Shown here piece after piece: positions 57,128 through 64,000 of a stretch of 64,000 nucleotides of DNA. Origin of the DNA: Halobacillus mangrovi (GTDB taxonomy: Bacteria; Bacillota; Bacilli; Bacillales; Halobacillaceae); the NCBI RefSeq assembly GCF_002097535.1, contig NZ_CP020772.1, positions 1,426,001-1,490,000 of the forward strand, written 5' to 3'. The notes under the pieces are model-generated. The model did no database searches. It was not told where the DNA came from and saw only the letters and a program-made list of their open reading frames with translations. A program made the translations under genes and the position numbers. Every line of letters starts with the position of its first letter. Positions within the stretch are counted from its first letter, which is position 1.

Positions 57128-58936
57128 ATGCAATATAAAGACGAAGTTCAAACCACTCTTCAGGCATCTAATTGGAAAAAGGTAAATCAAAAATTGATGG
57201 CTAAAATGCTGGCTGAATATATGTATGAAGACATGATTCAACCCGTTGTAATTGGGAAGGAAGCGAAGGGTCATTTGTATGAGCTTCAGATCTCACAACA
57301 GAAAAAATATCAGTATAAGGCTGAGTCACGTCTTTTTGATAGTTTTGATGTAAAGTGGTGGACGATTAAAAAGATTGATGGATCCAAGGAAATTGATGCT
57401 GAGAGTGCGGTTGAATTGTTAGTAGATCTTAAAGAGATCATTGGCATGTCACCAGAAACGACTGGTCATTTGATTAAGGAAATGAACGCAACCTTGATTG
57501 CAGATGCTCATTTAATGGAAAAGGAAGCCACTTCCGATAATCTTCTTAACGTGGATTATGCTGACCTTGAAGGATATATGAAAGGCCACCCTTGGATTAC
57601 ATACAACAAAGGGAGAATTGGTTTTGGTTATGATGATTACCTCGCTTATTCTCCTGAGCAGCAAAAAAAGCTGAAACTATCATGGCTGGCTGTCCATCAA
57701 AGTCTGGCTAGTTTCCAAACTATTACGGGACTATCTTATCAGGATTTACTTGATCAGGAATTAAGCAAGAATGAAAAACTCCGCTTTGCGGGAGAAGTAG
57801 AAAAAGCGGGGCAGGATCCTAACGAATATTATTTCTTCCCTGTGCACGAATGGCAATGGAAGAATGTATTGATTCAGAACTTCCCGGAAGAAATTGCTCA
57901 TCGTAAGCTTATTCCGTTAGGTGACGGGGATGATCACTATCTCCCTCAGCAATCGATCCGGACATTTGTGAACAAAACTTCAAAACAGAAACATCATGTC
58001 AAATTACCGATGAGTATCCTGAATACACTTGTCTATCGAGGTCTGCCAGCTGAACGGACAGTGATTGCGCCTAAGGTGACAGAATTGATCAAAGGAATTC
58101 ATGAACAGGATTCATTCTTGAAAGATGAATGCAGGGTTATTCTTCCAGGTGAAAATGCGAGTATCAATGTCGATCAAAAAAATTTTACAGCCGTAGAAAA
58201 TGCTCCTTATCAATACTTAGAGATGCTAGGTACGATATGGAGAGAGAGCATATATACGTATTTAGTAGAAGGAGAGCAAGCGATTACACTGGCAGCTTTA
58301 CTCCACGAAGATCATAATGAAAAGCCGTTTGTAAAGAGTCTGATAGAAGCGTCGGGTTTAAAAACTGAGGATTGGATGAGCCAGTTCTTCAAGGTGGTCA
58401 TGGATCCGCTTCTTCACTATCTCTATCAGTATGGAACTGTCTTTTCTCCGCATGGGCAAAATACAATTCTCGTTTTGAAGGAGGCAGTACCGCATCGCTT
58501 AGCTATTAAAGACTTCGTTGATGATGTAAATATCACTGACCAAGATTTCCCAGAATTATACGGTCTGTCTTCTGATTTGAAATCAGTTCTTAGAAGCGAG
58601 CCCCCAGAAGGATTGACCCAATTTATCTTTACAGGATTATTTATCTGTCACTTGCGTTATTTAAGTCATGTCCTTGAGAATCACAAGCTTCTTCCTGAAA
58701 AGGAGTTCTGGGCACTATTAGCAGATGCTATTCACGAGTATCAGGATCGTTTCTCTCATCTGAAGGATCGTTTCGAGCTGTTCGATTTCTTCCAGCCGGA
58801 ATTAACAAAGCTTTGTCTGAATCGAAATCGAATGGTGGACTATGGGTATTCTGATGGGGACGACCGGCCCCATGCATCCGAATTCGGAAAAGTCTCCAAC
58901 GCTCTATTTGAATTCAGAGAAAGAACTAACATATAG
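57128..58936 (+). CDS. rhbF: NIS siderophore synthetase, IucC type (RhbF-like)
   Basis: Second citrate-amine synthetase, 602 residues. Motifs are GHPWITYNKGRIGFGYDDY (about 157-175), FPVHEWQWKNV, SIRTFVNKTS and the C-terminal VFSPHGQNTILVLK plus NRMVDYGYSDGDDRPH. These resemble type C synthetases that act on a citrate monoamide, so it may attach the second hydroxamate arm. The order dat-ddc-rhbC-rhbD-rhbE-rhbF equals that of rhizobactin 1021, without any lipid-adding gene. Confidence 0.93.
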   Translation: MQYKDEVQTTLQASNWKKVNQKLMAKMLAEYMYEDMIQPVVIGKEAKGHLYELQISQQKKYQYKAESRLFDSFDVKWWTIKKIDGSKEIDAESAVELLVDLKEIIGMSPETTGHLIKEMNATLIADAHLMEKEATSDNLLNVDYADLEGYMKGHPWITYNKGRIGFGYDDYLAYSPEQQKKLKLSWLAVHQSLASFQTITGLSYQDLLDQELSKNEKLRFAGEVEKAGQDPNEYYFFPVHEWQWKNVLIQNFPEEIAHRKLIPLGDGDDHYLPQQSIRTFVNKTSKQKHHVKLPMSILNTLVYRGLPAERTVIAPKVTELIKGIHEQDSFLKDECRVILPGENASINVDQKNFTAVENAPYQYLEMLGTIWRESIYTYLVEGEQAITLAALLHEDHNEKPFVKSLIEASGLKTEDWMSQFFKVVMDPLLHYLYQYGTVFSPHGQNTILVLKEAVPHRLAIKDFVDDVNITDQDFPELYGLSSDLKSVLRSEPPEGLTQFIFTGLFICHLRYLSHVLENHKLLPEKEFWALLADAIHEYQDRFSHLKDRFELFDFFQPELTKLCLNRNRMVDYGYSDGDDRPHASEFGKVSNALFEFRERTNI

Positions 58937-58969
58937 ATTTTATTCGTTATAAAAAAAGGATGATCATCA

Positions 58970-60175
58970 TTGACTATCGTTGTTCAAAAGTATGGAGGGA
59001 CGTCGTTAAGCACTACAAAAAGGATCAAAGAAGTTACGGAACGTATTTTGGAAGAGAAAAGAAAAGGAAACCAGGTGGTTGTGGTTGTATCTGCGATGGG
59101 GAGTTCAACGGATTCTTTAGTAGAAATGTCCAAAGATGTTTCCTCTCATCCTGACCCACGGGAAATGGATATGCTTTTATCAACAGGAGAACAAGTCACA
59201 AGCTCCCTTGTTGCCCTTGCTCTCCGGGATCAAGGAGCAGATGCACTGTCCCTAACAGGAGAGCAGGCTGGTATCCATACAGAGGAGACCTTTGGGGATG
59301 CCTCTATATCGTTTATTGACACCCCGAAGATAAAAGTTCATCTGGATGAGAACAAAATTGTTGTTGTAGCAGGGTTTCAAGGTGTATCTGAAAAGGGGGA
59401 AATCTGCACATTAGGGCGAGGAGGATCAGACACGACAGCCGCTTCTTTAGCTGCAGAGCTTCACGCAGATCGGTGTGAGATCTTTACAGATGTAGAAGGA
59501 GTTTTTACGGCTGACCCCAGAGTTGTGAAAGAAGCCAAAAAAATTCCTGAACTTACTTATAAACAGATGCAGGATCTTGCTGATATGGGGGCAGGAGTTG
59601 TGCATCCAAGGGCCGTCCTATATGCATATAGAAATAACGTTCCTTTGTTCGTGCGTTCAAGTTTTGATCAACAGGAAGGGACAAGGATTGATCACTTTCG
59701 CGAGCAAACGAATGTAACTGGGATTGCAGTAGAAAAAGACTTAACATGTGTGACTATTATAGGTAAGGAAAAGACAAACCTTTCCGAAGAAGCATCGGCA
59801 ATGATAAAGATAATTGAGGCTGCAGGGATCGCGATAAGGAGAGCGCTGATTATAGAAGATCGGTATTCATTCTCATTTATCATACAAAGCAAAGAACTGA
59901 AACAAACTTATTCCCTGTTACAAGGAAGACCATGGATCTCTAAAGTTTCTTATGAGAATAGAGCAGCTGTTTCCATAGTTTTTAGCCATGAGCGTCTAGC
60001 AAATGTTAGTAATCGACTAGGTAGGATACTAATGACAAAAAGGGATAGAGCAGATATCATTTTCCACAGTCCCAGAGTATGGCGCATTATTGTACCTGAA
60101 TACGAATTGGCACTTACAGCACAACTGCTCCATGATGCATTTATAGAAAAGCCTAATTTGTCAATATCTTTATAA
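58970..60175 (+). CDS. Aspartate kinase
   Basis: Phosphorylates aspartate to aspartyl phosphate, 401 residues. The kinase domain (1-245) has VVQKYGGTSLSTTKRI, VVSAMGSSTDSLV, SLTGEQAGIHTE, TLGRGGSDTTAASLAAEL and EIFTDVEGVFTADPRVV. Two ACT regulatory domains occupy about 265-401, with poor match to the usual feedback-site sequence in the second. The start is TTG at 58970, with AAGGA 9 bases upstream. It lies 33 bases after rhbF with no terminator between, so it probably belongs to the Fur-controlled operon and feeds aspartate semialdehyde to Dat; this link is inferred. Confidence 0.92.
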   Translation: MTIVVQKYGGTSLSTTKRIKEVTERILEEKRKGNQVVVVVSAMGSSTDSLVEMSKDVSSHPDPREMDMLLSTGEQVTSSLVALALRDQGADALSLTGEQAGIHTEETFGDASISFIDTPKIKVHLDENKIVVVAGFQGVSEKGEICTLGRGGSDTTAASLAAELHADRCEIFTDVEGVFTADPRVVKEAKKIPELTYKQMQDLADMGAGVVHPRAVLYAYRNNVPLFVRSSFDQQEGTRIDHFREQTNVTGIAVEKDLTCVTIIGKEKTNLSEEASAMIKIIEAAGIAIRRALIIEDRYSFSFIIQSKELKQTYSLLQGRPWISKVSYENRAAVSIVFSHERLANVSNRLGRILMTKRDRADIIFHSPRVWRIIVPEYELALTAQLLHDAFIEKPNLSISL

Positions 60176-60186
60176 AAATAGTAGAA

Positions 60187-60222
60187 CCCGTGGAATTTAA
60201 AAGATCCACGGGACTCTTTTCT
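60187..60222 (+). terminator. Terminator at the end of the siderophore operon
   Basis: CCCGTGGA (60187-60194) inverted by TCCACGGG (60205-60212), then ACTCTTTTCTTTC. The T-run is interrupted, so efficiency is uncertain. Confidence 0.6.
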
Positions 60223-60244
60223 TTCATAAATTCGTCCTGAGCCC

Positions 60245-61201
60245 CTATGGTTGCCGTTCAAAAGGCAATGTCATACAGCGGATACCGCCGCCTCCTTTTT
60301 CAAGTTCCGTTACATCGACTTCAATCAACTTTTTCTTTTTTAACACCGAATGATGAGAGAAGATCTTCTTGTTCACTTTTGAACTGATAAGCAAAGTTTC
60401 TGGATTCAGATTTAAAAAATTTAGGTTTGCAACCGTATCCCTTACATCAGGCTTGACGTCTGCTGTCCAGATAACCTTAAATCCGTGGCGGTTCAAGAAT
60501 TGTTCCATCATTTCATAGTGCTCTCCATGTTCGTCGACCATTTGAACCGGAAAAAAACGCATGTAACTTTTGGCAAGGAAAAGGTTCTTACCGACAACGT
60601 TTCCGTTCATATCTAAGTGCATCGTGTCCCCACGACGGGGAAGATCAATAACACCAATTTCTGAAAAACCTGCATTAAAAATTTCCTCTTTCATCTTTTG
60701 AATGCTTGTCATACTTGTTCGTAGTCCTGTATTTATAAAGACAGCATCTTTATTTAGAACTAATACGTCGCCATATTCCAGTGCTTGGACTGAATCATTT
60801 GCTTCGATCGGAAAGGTAGAGGAATCAAACCATTTATTAAATAAAAGATGGGACATGACATATTCGGGTCTCCTCATTGATGTACCCGCTTCGCCTGGGA
60901 GAAGTTTATTTCCAAATACACACCCTAGATCACGGACAAATACCCGATTAATCAACTGTTTGTGGATCATATTATCTTTTGAAGATAGATAGTCGGAGTA
61001 ATCAATCACCTTTACGCCTTCTTGCTCCATAACGGAGACCATCACCTGATGGTTTTCTCTAGCTTTATCCTGGCTGACTGGTTTTTCCCACTGTACATCA
61101 TCCGCTGTTTGTTGATCAGGCACATCGATCTCTGAAGGGCCGCATACGACTACACATTTTAATTCATCTGTTTCATTCCAACAGTTCAAATGTACATCCA
61201 T
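60245..61201 (-). CDS. Arginine deiminase / amidinotransferase-superfamily protein
   Basis: 318-residue guanidino-modifying enzyme with a five-bladed propeller fold. The catalytic set is visible: Asp91 in RVFVRDLG, Glu142 and Asp145 in EYGDVLVLN, His195 in DTMHLDMNG and nucleophile Cys309 in GGGGIRCMTLP. It is shorter than anaerobic ArcA (about 410), closer in size to dimethylarginine hydrolases and related enzymes; the true substrate (arginine, methylarginine or another guanidine) cannot be fixed. AAAGGAG precedes the ATG. It is divergent from an amino-acid permease across 127 bases. Confidence 0.85.
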   Translation of the reverse strand: MDVHLNCWNETDELKCVVVCGPSEIDVPDQQTADDVQWEKPVSQDKARENHQVMVSVMEQEGVKVIDYSDYLSSKDNMIHKQLINRVFVRDLGCVFGNKLLPGEAGTSMRRPEYVMSHLLFNKWFDSSTFPIEANDSVQALEYGDVLVLNKDAVFINTGLRTSMTSIQKMKEEIFNAGFSEIGVIDLPRRGDTMHLDMNGNVVGKNLFLAKSYMRFFPVQMVDEHGEHYEMMEQFLNRHGFKVIWTADVKPDVRDTVANLNFLNLNPETLLISSKVNKKIFSHHSVLKKKKLIEVDVTELEKGGGGIRCMTLPFERQP

Positions 61202-61328
61202 TGAAGACCTGCTCCTTTCACTTCACTCTTCCTACTTTCTCCTCACAAGGAGAAAATCATTCGATATCAGCACATATTCATCATGCATTATCTTCAAACT
61301 AAAGCAAAAAGTGCAGGAGAGGATTGGC

Positions 61329-62642
61329 ATGGCTAAGTGTCCGAAACCAGAAGCGAAAATTGCTTGGTGGCAGATGTCATTTATTGGCGTGGGGTGCATT
61401 ATCGGAACTGGATATTTTTTAGGCTCAAGTATTGCCATACAAAAAGCAGGGTCTTCCGTGCTAATGGCTTATCTACTTGCCGGTTTAGGTACGTGGATTG
61501 TATTTGAAAGTCTGGCGAAACTGACGGCTCATCATCCTGAAAAAGGTTCCTTTCGCACATATGCCAAACAGGCGTACGGAAATTGGGCGGGCTTTAGTAA
61601 CGGTTGGGTATACTGGTCGTCCGAAATGCTGATCATGGGAAGCCAGCTGACGGCACTTGCGATTTTTGCTCAATTTTGGTTCCCACAATTGGCCTTATGG
61701 GTATTGGCCGCAATCTTTGCTGCATTGGGGTTGTTGATCATTCTCATGGGGGTTAAAAAAGTAGAACAAATGGAAAGCGTTTTTGGATTAATGAAAGTGG
61801 CTGCTATCGTTATGTTTGTACTCATTGCCTTGGCAGCCCTAATGGGGTGGATTGGCGGGGATAAAACGGAAGTTCCGACAGCTCCTTTTCAAACCCTTTT
61901 CCCCAATGGAGGAGTTGGTTTATGGGGCGCTTTTCTATATGCTTTTTATGCTTTTGGCGGGATTGAAGTGATGGGACTTATGGCTCGGGAACTGAAAAAG
62001 CCAAAGGATGCACCTAAGTCAGGTAAGGTCATGCTCCTGGTTTTAACTTCTTTTTACCTCATCTCTATTTTCTTTGTTCTTAAGCTCGTTCCATCTATAG
62101 AAATCAATGCTGATGAAAGTCCATTTATTACGGCATTAGTACAATTTGATCTTCCATGGGTTCCTCATCTATTTAATAGTGTATTAATCATTGCCGGTTT
62201 TTCTACAATGGTCGCTTCGCTGTATGCAGTCACAACGATGTTAGTCACTCTGGCAGAGGAGGGCGACGCTCCTAAAATATTTTCCGTTGAAGGAAGGTGG
62301 AGTATTCCCACCTCTGCATTTGGACTAACTGCTGCCGTAGTCATTCTATCTATCCTTGTTGCGATTCTTTTACCTGAAAGGATTTTTGAATATTTGACCA
62401 CAGCTGCGGGTTTGATGCTTTTGTACAATTGGATATTTATTCTTCTTTCTTTTAAAAAGTTGATGGGAAATACTGCTATTGACATGGTGAAGATCATTGT
62501 GGCTTTCCTATTAATCCTGATTGCCATTGGCGGAACTTTATTCGATCAAATAAGCAGAGCAGGTTTTTTTGTGAGCATGGGATTCATAGCCGTCATCACC
62601 ATCGCCACATTTTTTAAGCAAAAAAAATTCGGGGATAACTAG
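61329..62642 (+). CDS. Amino acid permease, APC superfamily
   Basis: 437-residue transporter with about 12 membrane segments. The first segment carries MSFIGVGCIIGTGYFLGSSIAIQKAGSS, the substrate-site loop of APC permeases (GxxIGTGxF), followed by ELAKLTAHHPEKGSFRTYAKQAYG-type sequence (here SLAKL...GSF). ATG at 61329 is used, with AGGAGAGG about 7 bases upstream; the open frame from GTG 61311 overlaps that site. Substrate unknown; divergence from the deiminase-like gene suggests arginine or a related guanidino amino acid. Confidence 0.87.
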   Translation: MAKCPKPEAKIAWWQMSFIGVGCIIGTGYFLGSSIAIQKAGSSVLMAYLLAGLGTWIVFESLAKLTAHHPEKGSFRTYAKQAYGNWAGFSNGWVYWSSEMLIMGSQLTALAIFAQFWFPQLALWVLAAIFAALGLLIILMGVKKVEQMESVFGLMKVAAIVMFVLIALAALMGWIGGDKTEVPTAPFQTLFPNGGVGLWGAFLYAFYAFGGIEVMGLMARELKKPKDAPKSGKVMLLVLTSFYLISIFFVLKLVPSIEINADESPFITALVQFDLPWVPHLFNSVLIIAGFSTMVASLYAVTTMLVTLAEEGDAPKIFSVEGRWSIPTSAFGLTAAVVILSILVAILLPERIFEYLTTAAGLMLLYNWIFILLSFKKLMGNTAIDMVKIIVAFLLILIAIGGTLFDQISRAGFFVSMGFIAVITIATFFKQKKFGDN

Positions 62643-62721
62643 CTATGATTCAAAGTTTCTTGTAGGAAATAAGCCTCCTTTTTCTGAAGCCTCAGCTCCG
62701 AGGTATTTTTTGTGTGTGATG

Positions 62722-62818
62722 GTGGATGTGAAAACGACTCGCTTTCCGTGGGCATGTGTGGATCCTCCTCAAACTTCGTTTTTTCATCCCGCAGGATTCT
62801 CGCCGTTTTCCCACCCAC
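62722..62818. repeat. Fold-back repeat element, copy 4
   Basis: Arms GTGGATGTGAAAACG (62722-62736) and CGTTTTCCCACCCAC (62804-62818) match in 13 of 15 positions. Inside are ACTCGCTTTCCGTGGGCATGTG and CCCGCAGGATTCTCGCC, shared with copy 3. The rest of the 62643-62961 gap has no gene; 62886-62950 has fragments (GGGAGACTCCC, GGAAAGCG) that may be remains of another copy. Confidence 0.78.
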
Positions 62819-62961
62819 GATAAGATATAAAGTCGGTTCTCATGCAACGGATAGCAAGTTCTACGTAGTAAGATTTCGAGAACCTTGTCAGAAGGGGCGA
62901 TAGGGAAGGGAGACTCCCAAATGGAAAGCGCTATGCGCAGCGGCAGCCCGGGACTTGTGGA

Positions 62962-63717
62962 TCAAGACCGTAAACTCTTTAATTTGTTTTTGATTGCCAT
63001 AAACGGACACTTAGAAGGGGAAGTTTCGTCTTCGCTTAGGAAGTATTGCTTCCATTCATAATTATCTTCCTGTCCGTACCACTTCAAGTCCGGGTGTGGT
63101 GAGATTTGATCATAATCAACCAAGCGCTTGCGAATTATAGTTTTCAGCCGGCTTCCAAGCGTGGTAGAAGCGTTAATTTCTTCAAACACCCACCTGGGTT
63201 GAAAAGCCATTAAGAAATAGGGGAAATACCTGCTTTTACGGAGAGAGTGAGCCGGCGTTGCACAAAAGGTAAAATAGGGTTCTTGGTCAAAGCAAAACTC
63301 CCATTCGTGATGATCAGGGTATTGCGGAATATTCTCTGGCCAAGGTTCTTCATCGTATTTATGAACCTTGTTTAATAAATTCCAAAATAACTCTCTATAA
63401 TCTTCGACATCGGTTTCAGTGCTTATGGATCTGGAATCAAAGAGAACGACTAAGGAAGCGTAGGCTCCAGTGTCTCTTGATATTTCTCCATATTCTTTTA
63501 ACAATATCGACAAATGTTTCGCTGTTTCTTCCAATCTTGGATCTCCAGCAAAACCGAAACGCAGCATATCTTTTGAAAAACCTTGAATCCCAGGGACACA
63601 AGGATATGGTTTCTTTTTATCAGTCATTATGGTGCTGAAATGTTCAAAGGCCGAGAGCTTCCAGAGATCAAGCTCTTTTTTATTTTCCTCAATCCAACTT
63701 TTTGAACATAAAAACAT
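62962..63717 (-). CDS. YqcI/YcgG family protein
   Basis: 251-residue cytoplasmic protein of the YqcI/YcgG family. Recognised marks are KPYPCVPGIQGFSKDMLRFGF (split here: KPYPCVPG, then the aromatic-rich part), TFCATPAHSLRKSRYFPYF and MAFQPRWVFEEI. A C-terminal SPSKCPF adds a third Cys. From memory, one relative (GntA of guanitoxin synthesis) is a haem-dependent guanidine N-hydroxylase, so an oxidase role is possible but unproved. TAGGAGG lies 8 bases before the ATG. It follows the LysE-type gene on the same strand after 64 bases. Confidence 0.85.
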   Translation of the reverse strand: MFLCSKSWIEENKKELDLWKLSAFEHFSTIMTDKKKPYPCVPGIQGFSKDMLRFGFAGDPRLEETAKHLSILLKEYGEISRDTGAYASLVVLFDSRSISTETDVEDYRELFWNLLNKVHKYDEEPWPENIPQYPDHHEWEFCFDQEPYFTFCATPAHSLRKSRYFPYFLMAFQPRWVFEEINASTTLGSRLKTIIRKRLVDYDQISPHPDLKWYGQEDNYEWKQYFLSEDETSPSKCPFMAIKNKLKSLRS

Positions 63718-63781
63718 GAATCATCCCTCCTAAAACATGACACAAAGTATCTTATTAGGAGAGATGAAATTAGGTGTTTGT

Positions 63782-64000
63782 CTATCCGAACAACAAGCGG
63801 AGTGCTTGTACACCAAAGTAAACTCCAAAACCAATTAATACAAAACCGGACATTGTAGAAATGAGGCGAAGAGCCCGGGGCTTCACCCACCTTCGTGCTC
63901 CGGTAGCAATACTTGCCATTGTAATATCCCATAAAGTGATGCCAAGAAAGATTCCGCTGCTGTAGAGAAGAAGCTGTGAGGTCCCGTATTGGTCAGAGGT
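63782..64000 (-). CDS. LysE/RhtB-family amino-acid exporter, 3' part only
   Basis: The last 72 codons of a membrane transporter; the start lies beyond the window. The visible part has two hydrophobic segments (LLYSSGIFLGITLWDITMA and MSGFVLIGFGVYFGVQAL) separated by the basic loop TGARRWVKPRALRL, the typical end of LysE/RhtB exporters (R...RAL...G..LI.FG.Y). Stop TAG is at 63782-63784. It precedes the YqcI/YcgG gene on the same strand with no clear terminator between. Confidence 0.78.
   Translation of the reverse strand, partial: TSDQYGTSQLLLYSSGIFLGITLWDITMASIATGARRWVKPRALRLISTMSGFVLIGFGVYFGVQALRLLFG

Noticed and set aside
62712-62903. Open frame across repeat copy 4
   Set aside because: Repeat-derived, Cys- and Gly-rich by chance, without a ribosome site.
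62886-62950. Degenerate fold-back repeat fragment (GGGAGACTCCC, GGAAAGCG)
   Set aside because: Two short box-like pieces without arms; could be chance, so it is mentioned only under copy 4.

Overview
The window reads as a chromosomal segment of a low-to-moderate GC Gram-positive bacterium of the family Bacillaceae. The evidence is gene content and order: hisBHAFI - yvcD - trxB - yvcI - rapZ - yvcK - whiA - crh, cggR-gapA-pgk-tpiA-gpmI-eno, and secG - carboxylesterase - rnr - smpB - ssrA are all classical Bacillus-type strings. The regulatory sites are also of the Bacillus type (CtsR, CggR, TnrA/GlnR, CsoR and Fur boxes). A moderately halophilic or marine genus such as Halobacillus or a relative is my guess from overall feel only; the sequence does not prove it. 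No transposase, prophage or CRISPR array was seen.

Layout. 1-4514: 3' part of the histidine operon (hisD is cut by the window edge). 4604-10833: TPR protein, thioredoxin reductase, Nudix hydrolase, RapZ, YvcK, WhiA and Crh. 10938-11528 (-): clpP with a CtsR-type operator over its promoter. 11771-11846: tRNA-Arg(CCG). 12116-12656: two small proteins. 12675-19854: glycolytic operon led by CggR and its own operator. 19947-21546: DUF218 protein, nitroreductase and a small membrane protein. 21642-27260 (-): fruR-fruK-fruA-ptsH-ptsI, so the general PTS proteins sit in the fructose operon. 27723-34420: secG, esterase, RNase R, two minus-strand genes, smpB and tmRNA. 34689-45568: a nitrate/nitrite assimilation block (transporter, NasB, NasC, NasD, NasE, siroheme enzymes) with three TnrA/GlnR-type boxes. 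46447-50214: a copper module (DUF4396 membrane protein divergent from csoR-copA-copZ). 50448-60175: a Fur-boxed siderophore operon with the rhbABCDEF gene order, ending in an aspartokinase. 60245-64000: an arginine-deiminase-like enzyme, an amino-acid permease, a YqcI/YcgG protein and a partial LysE-type exporter.

How the parts work together. Sugar enters through FruA using phosphate from PtsI/HPr, and glycolysis runs from GapA to Eno; Crh and YvcK belong to the same carbon-flux control. Nitrate is imported and reduced by NasC with NasB as electron donor; nitrite is reduced by NasD/NasE, whose siroheme is made from uroporphyrinogen III by the methyltransferase and the SirB-like chelatase (the middle dehydrogenase step is not in this window). 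In the siderophore operon, aspartokinase could feed aspartate semialdehyde to Dat, Ddc makes 1,3-diaminopropane, the monooxygenase and acetyltransferase turn it into the hydroxamate arm, and two NIS synthetases join two arms to citrate. The predicted product is schizokinen-like.

The less ordinary content lies between genes: at least four copies of a fold-back repeat, a nested hairpin element before trxB, five helically phased repeats at fruR, and CsoR-like boxes on both sides of the csoR/DUF4396 divergent region.
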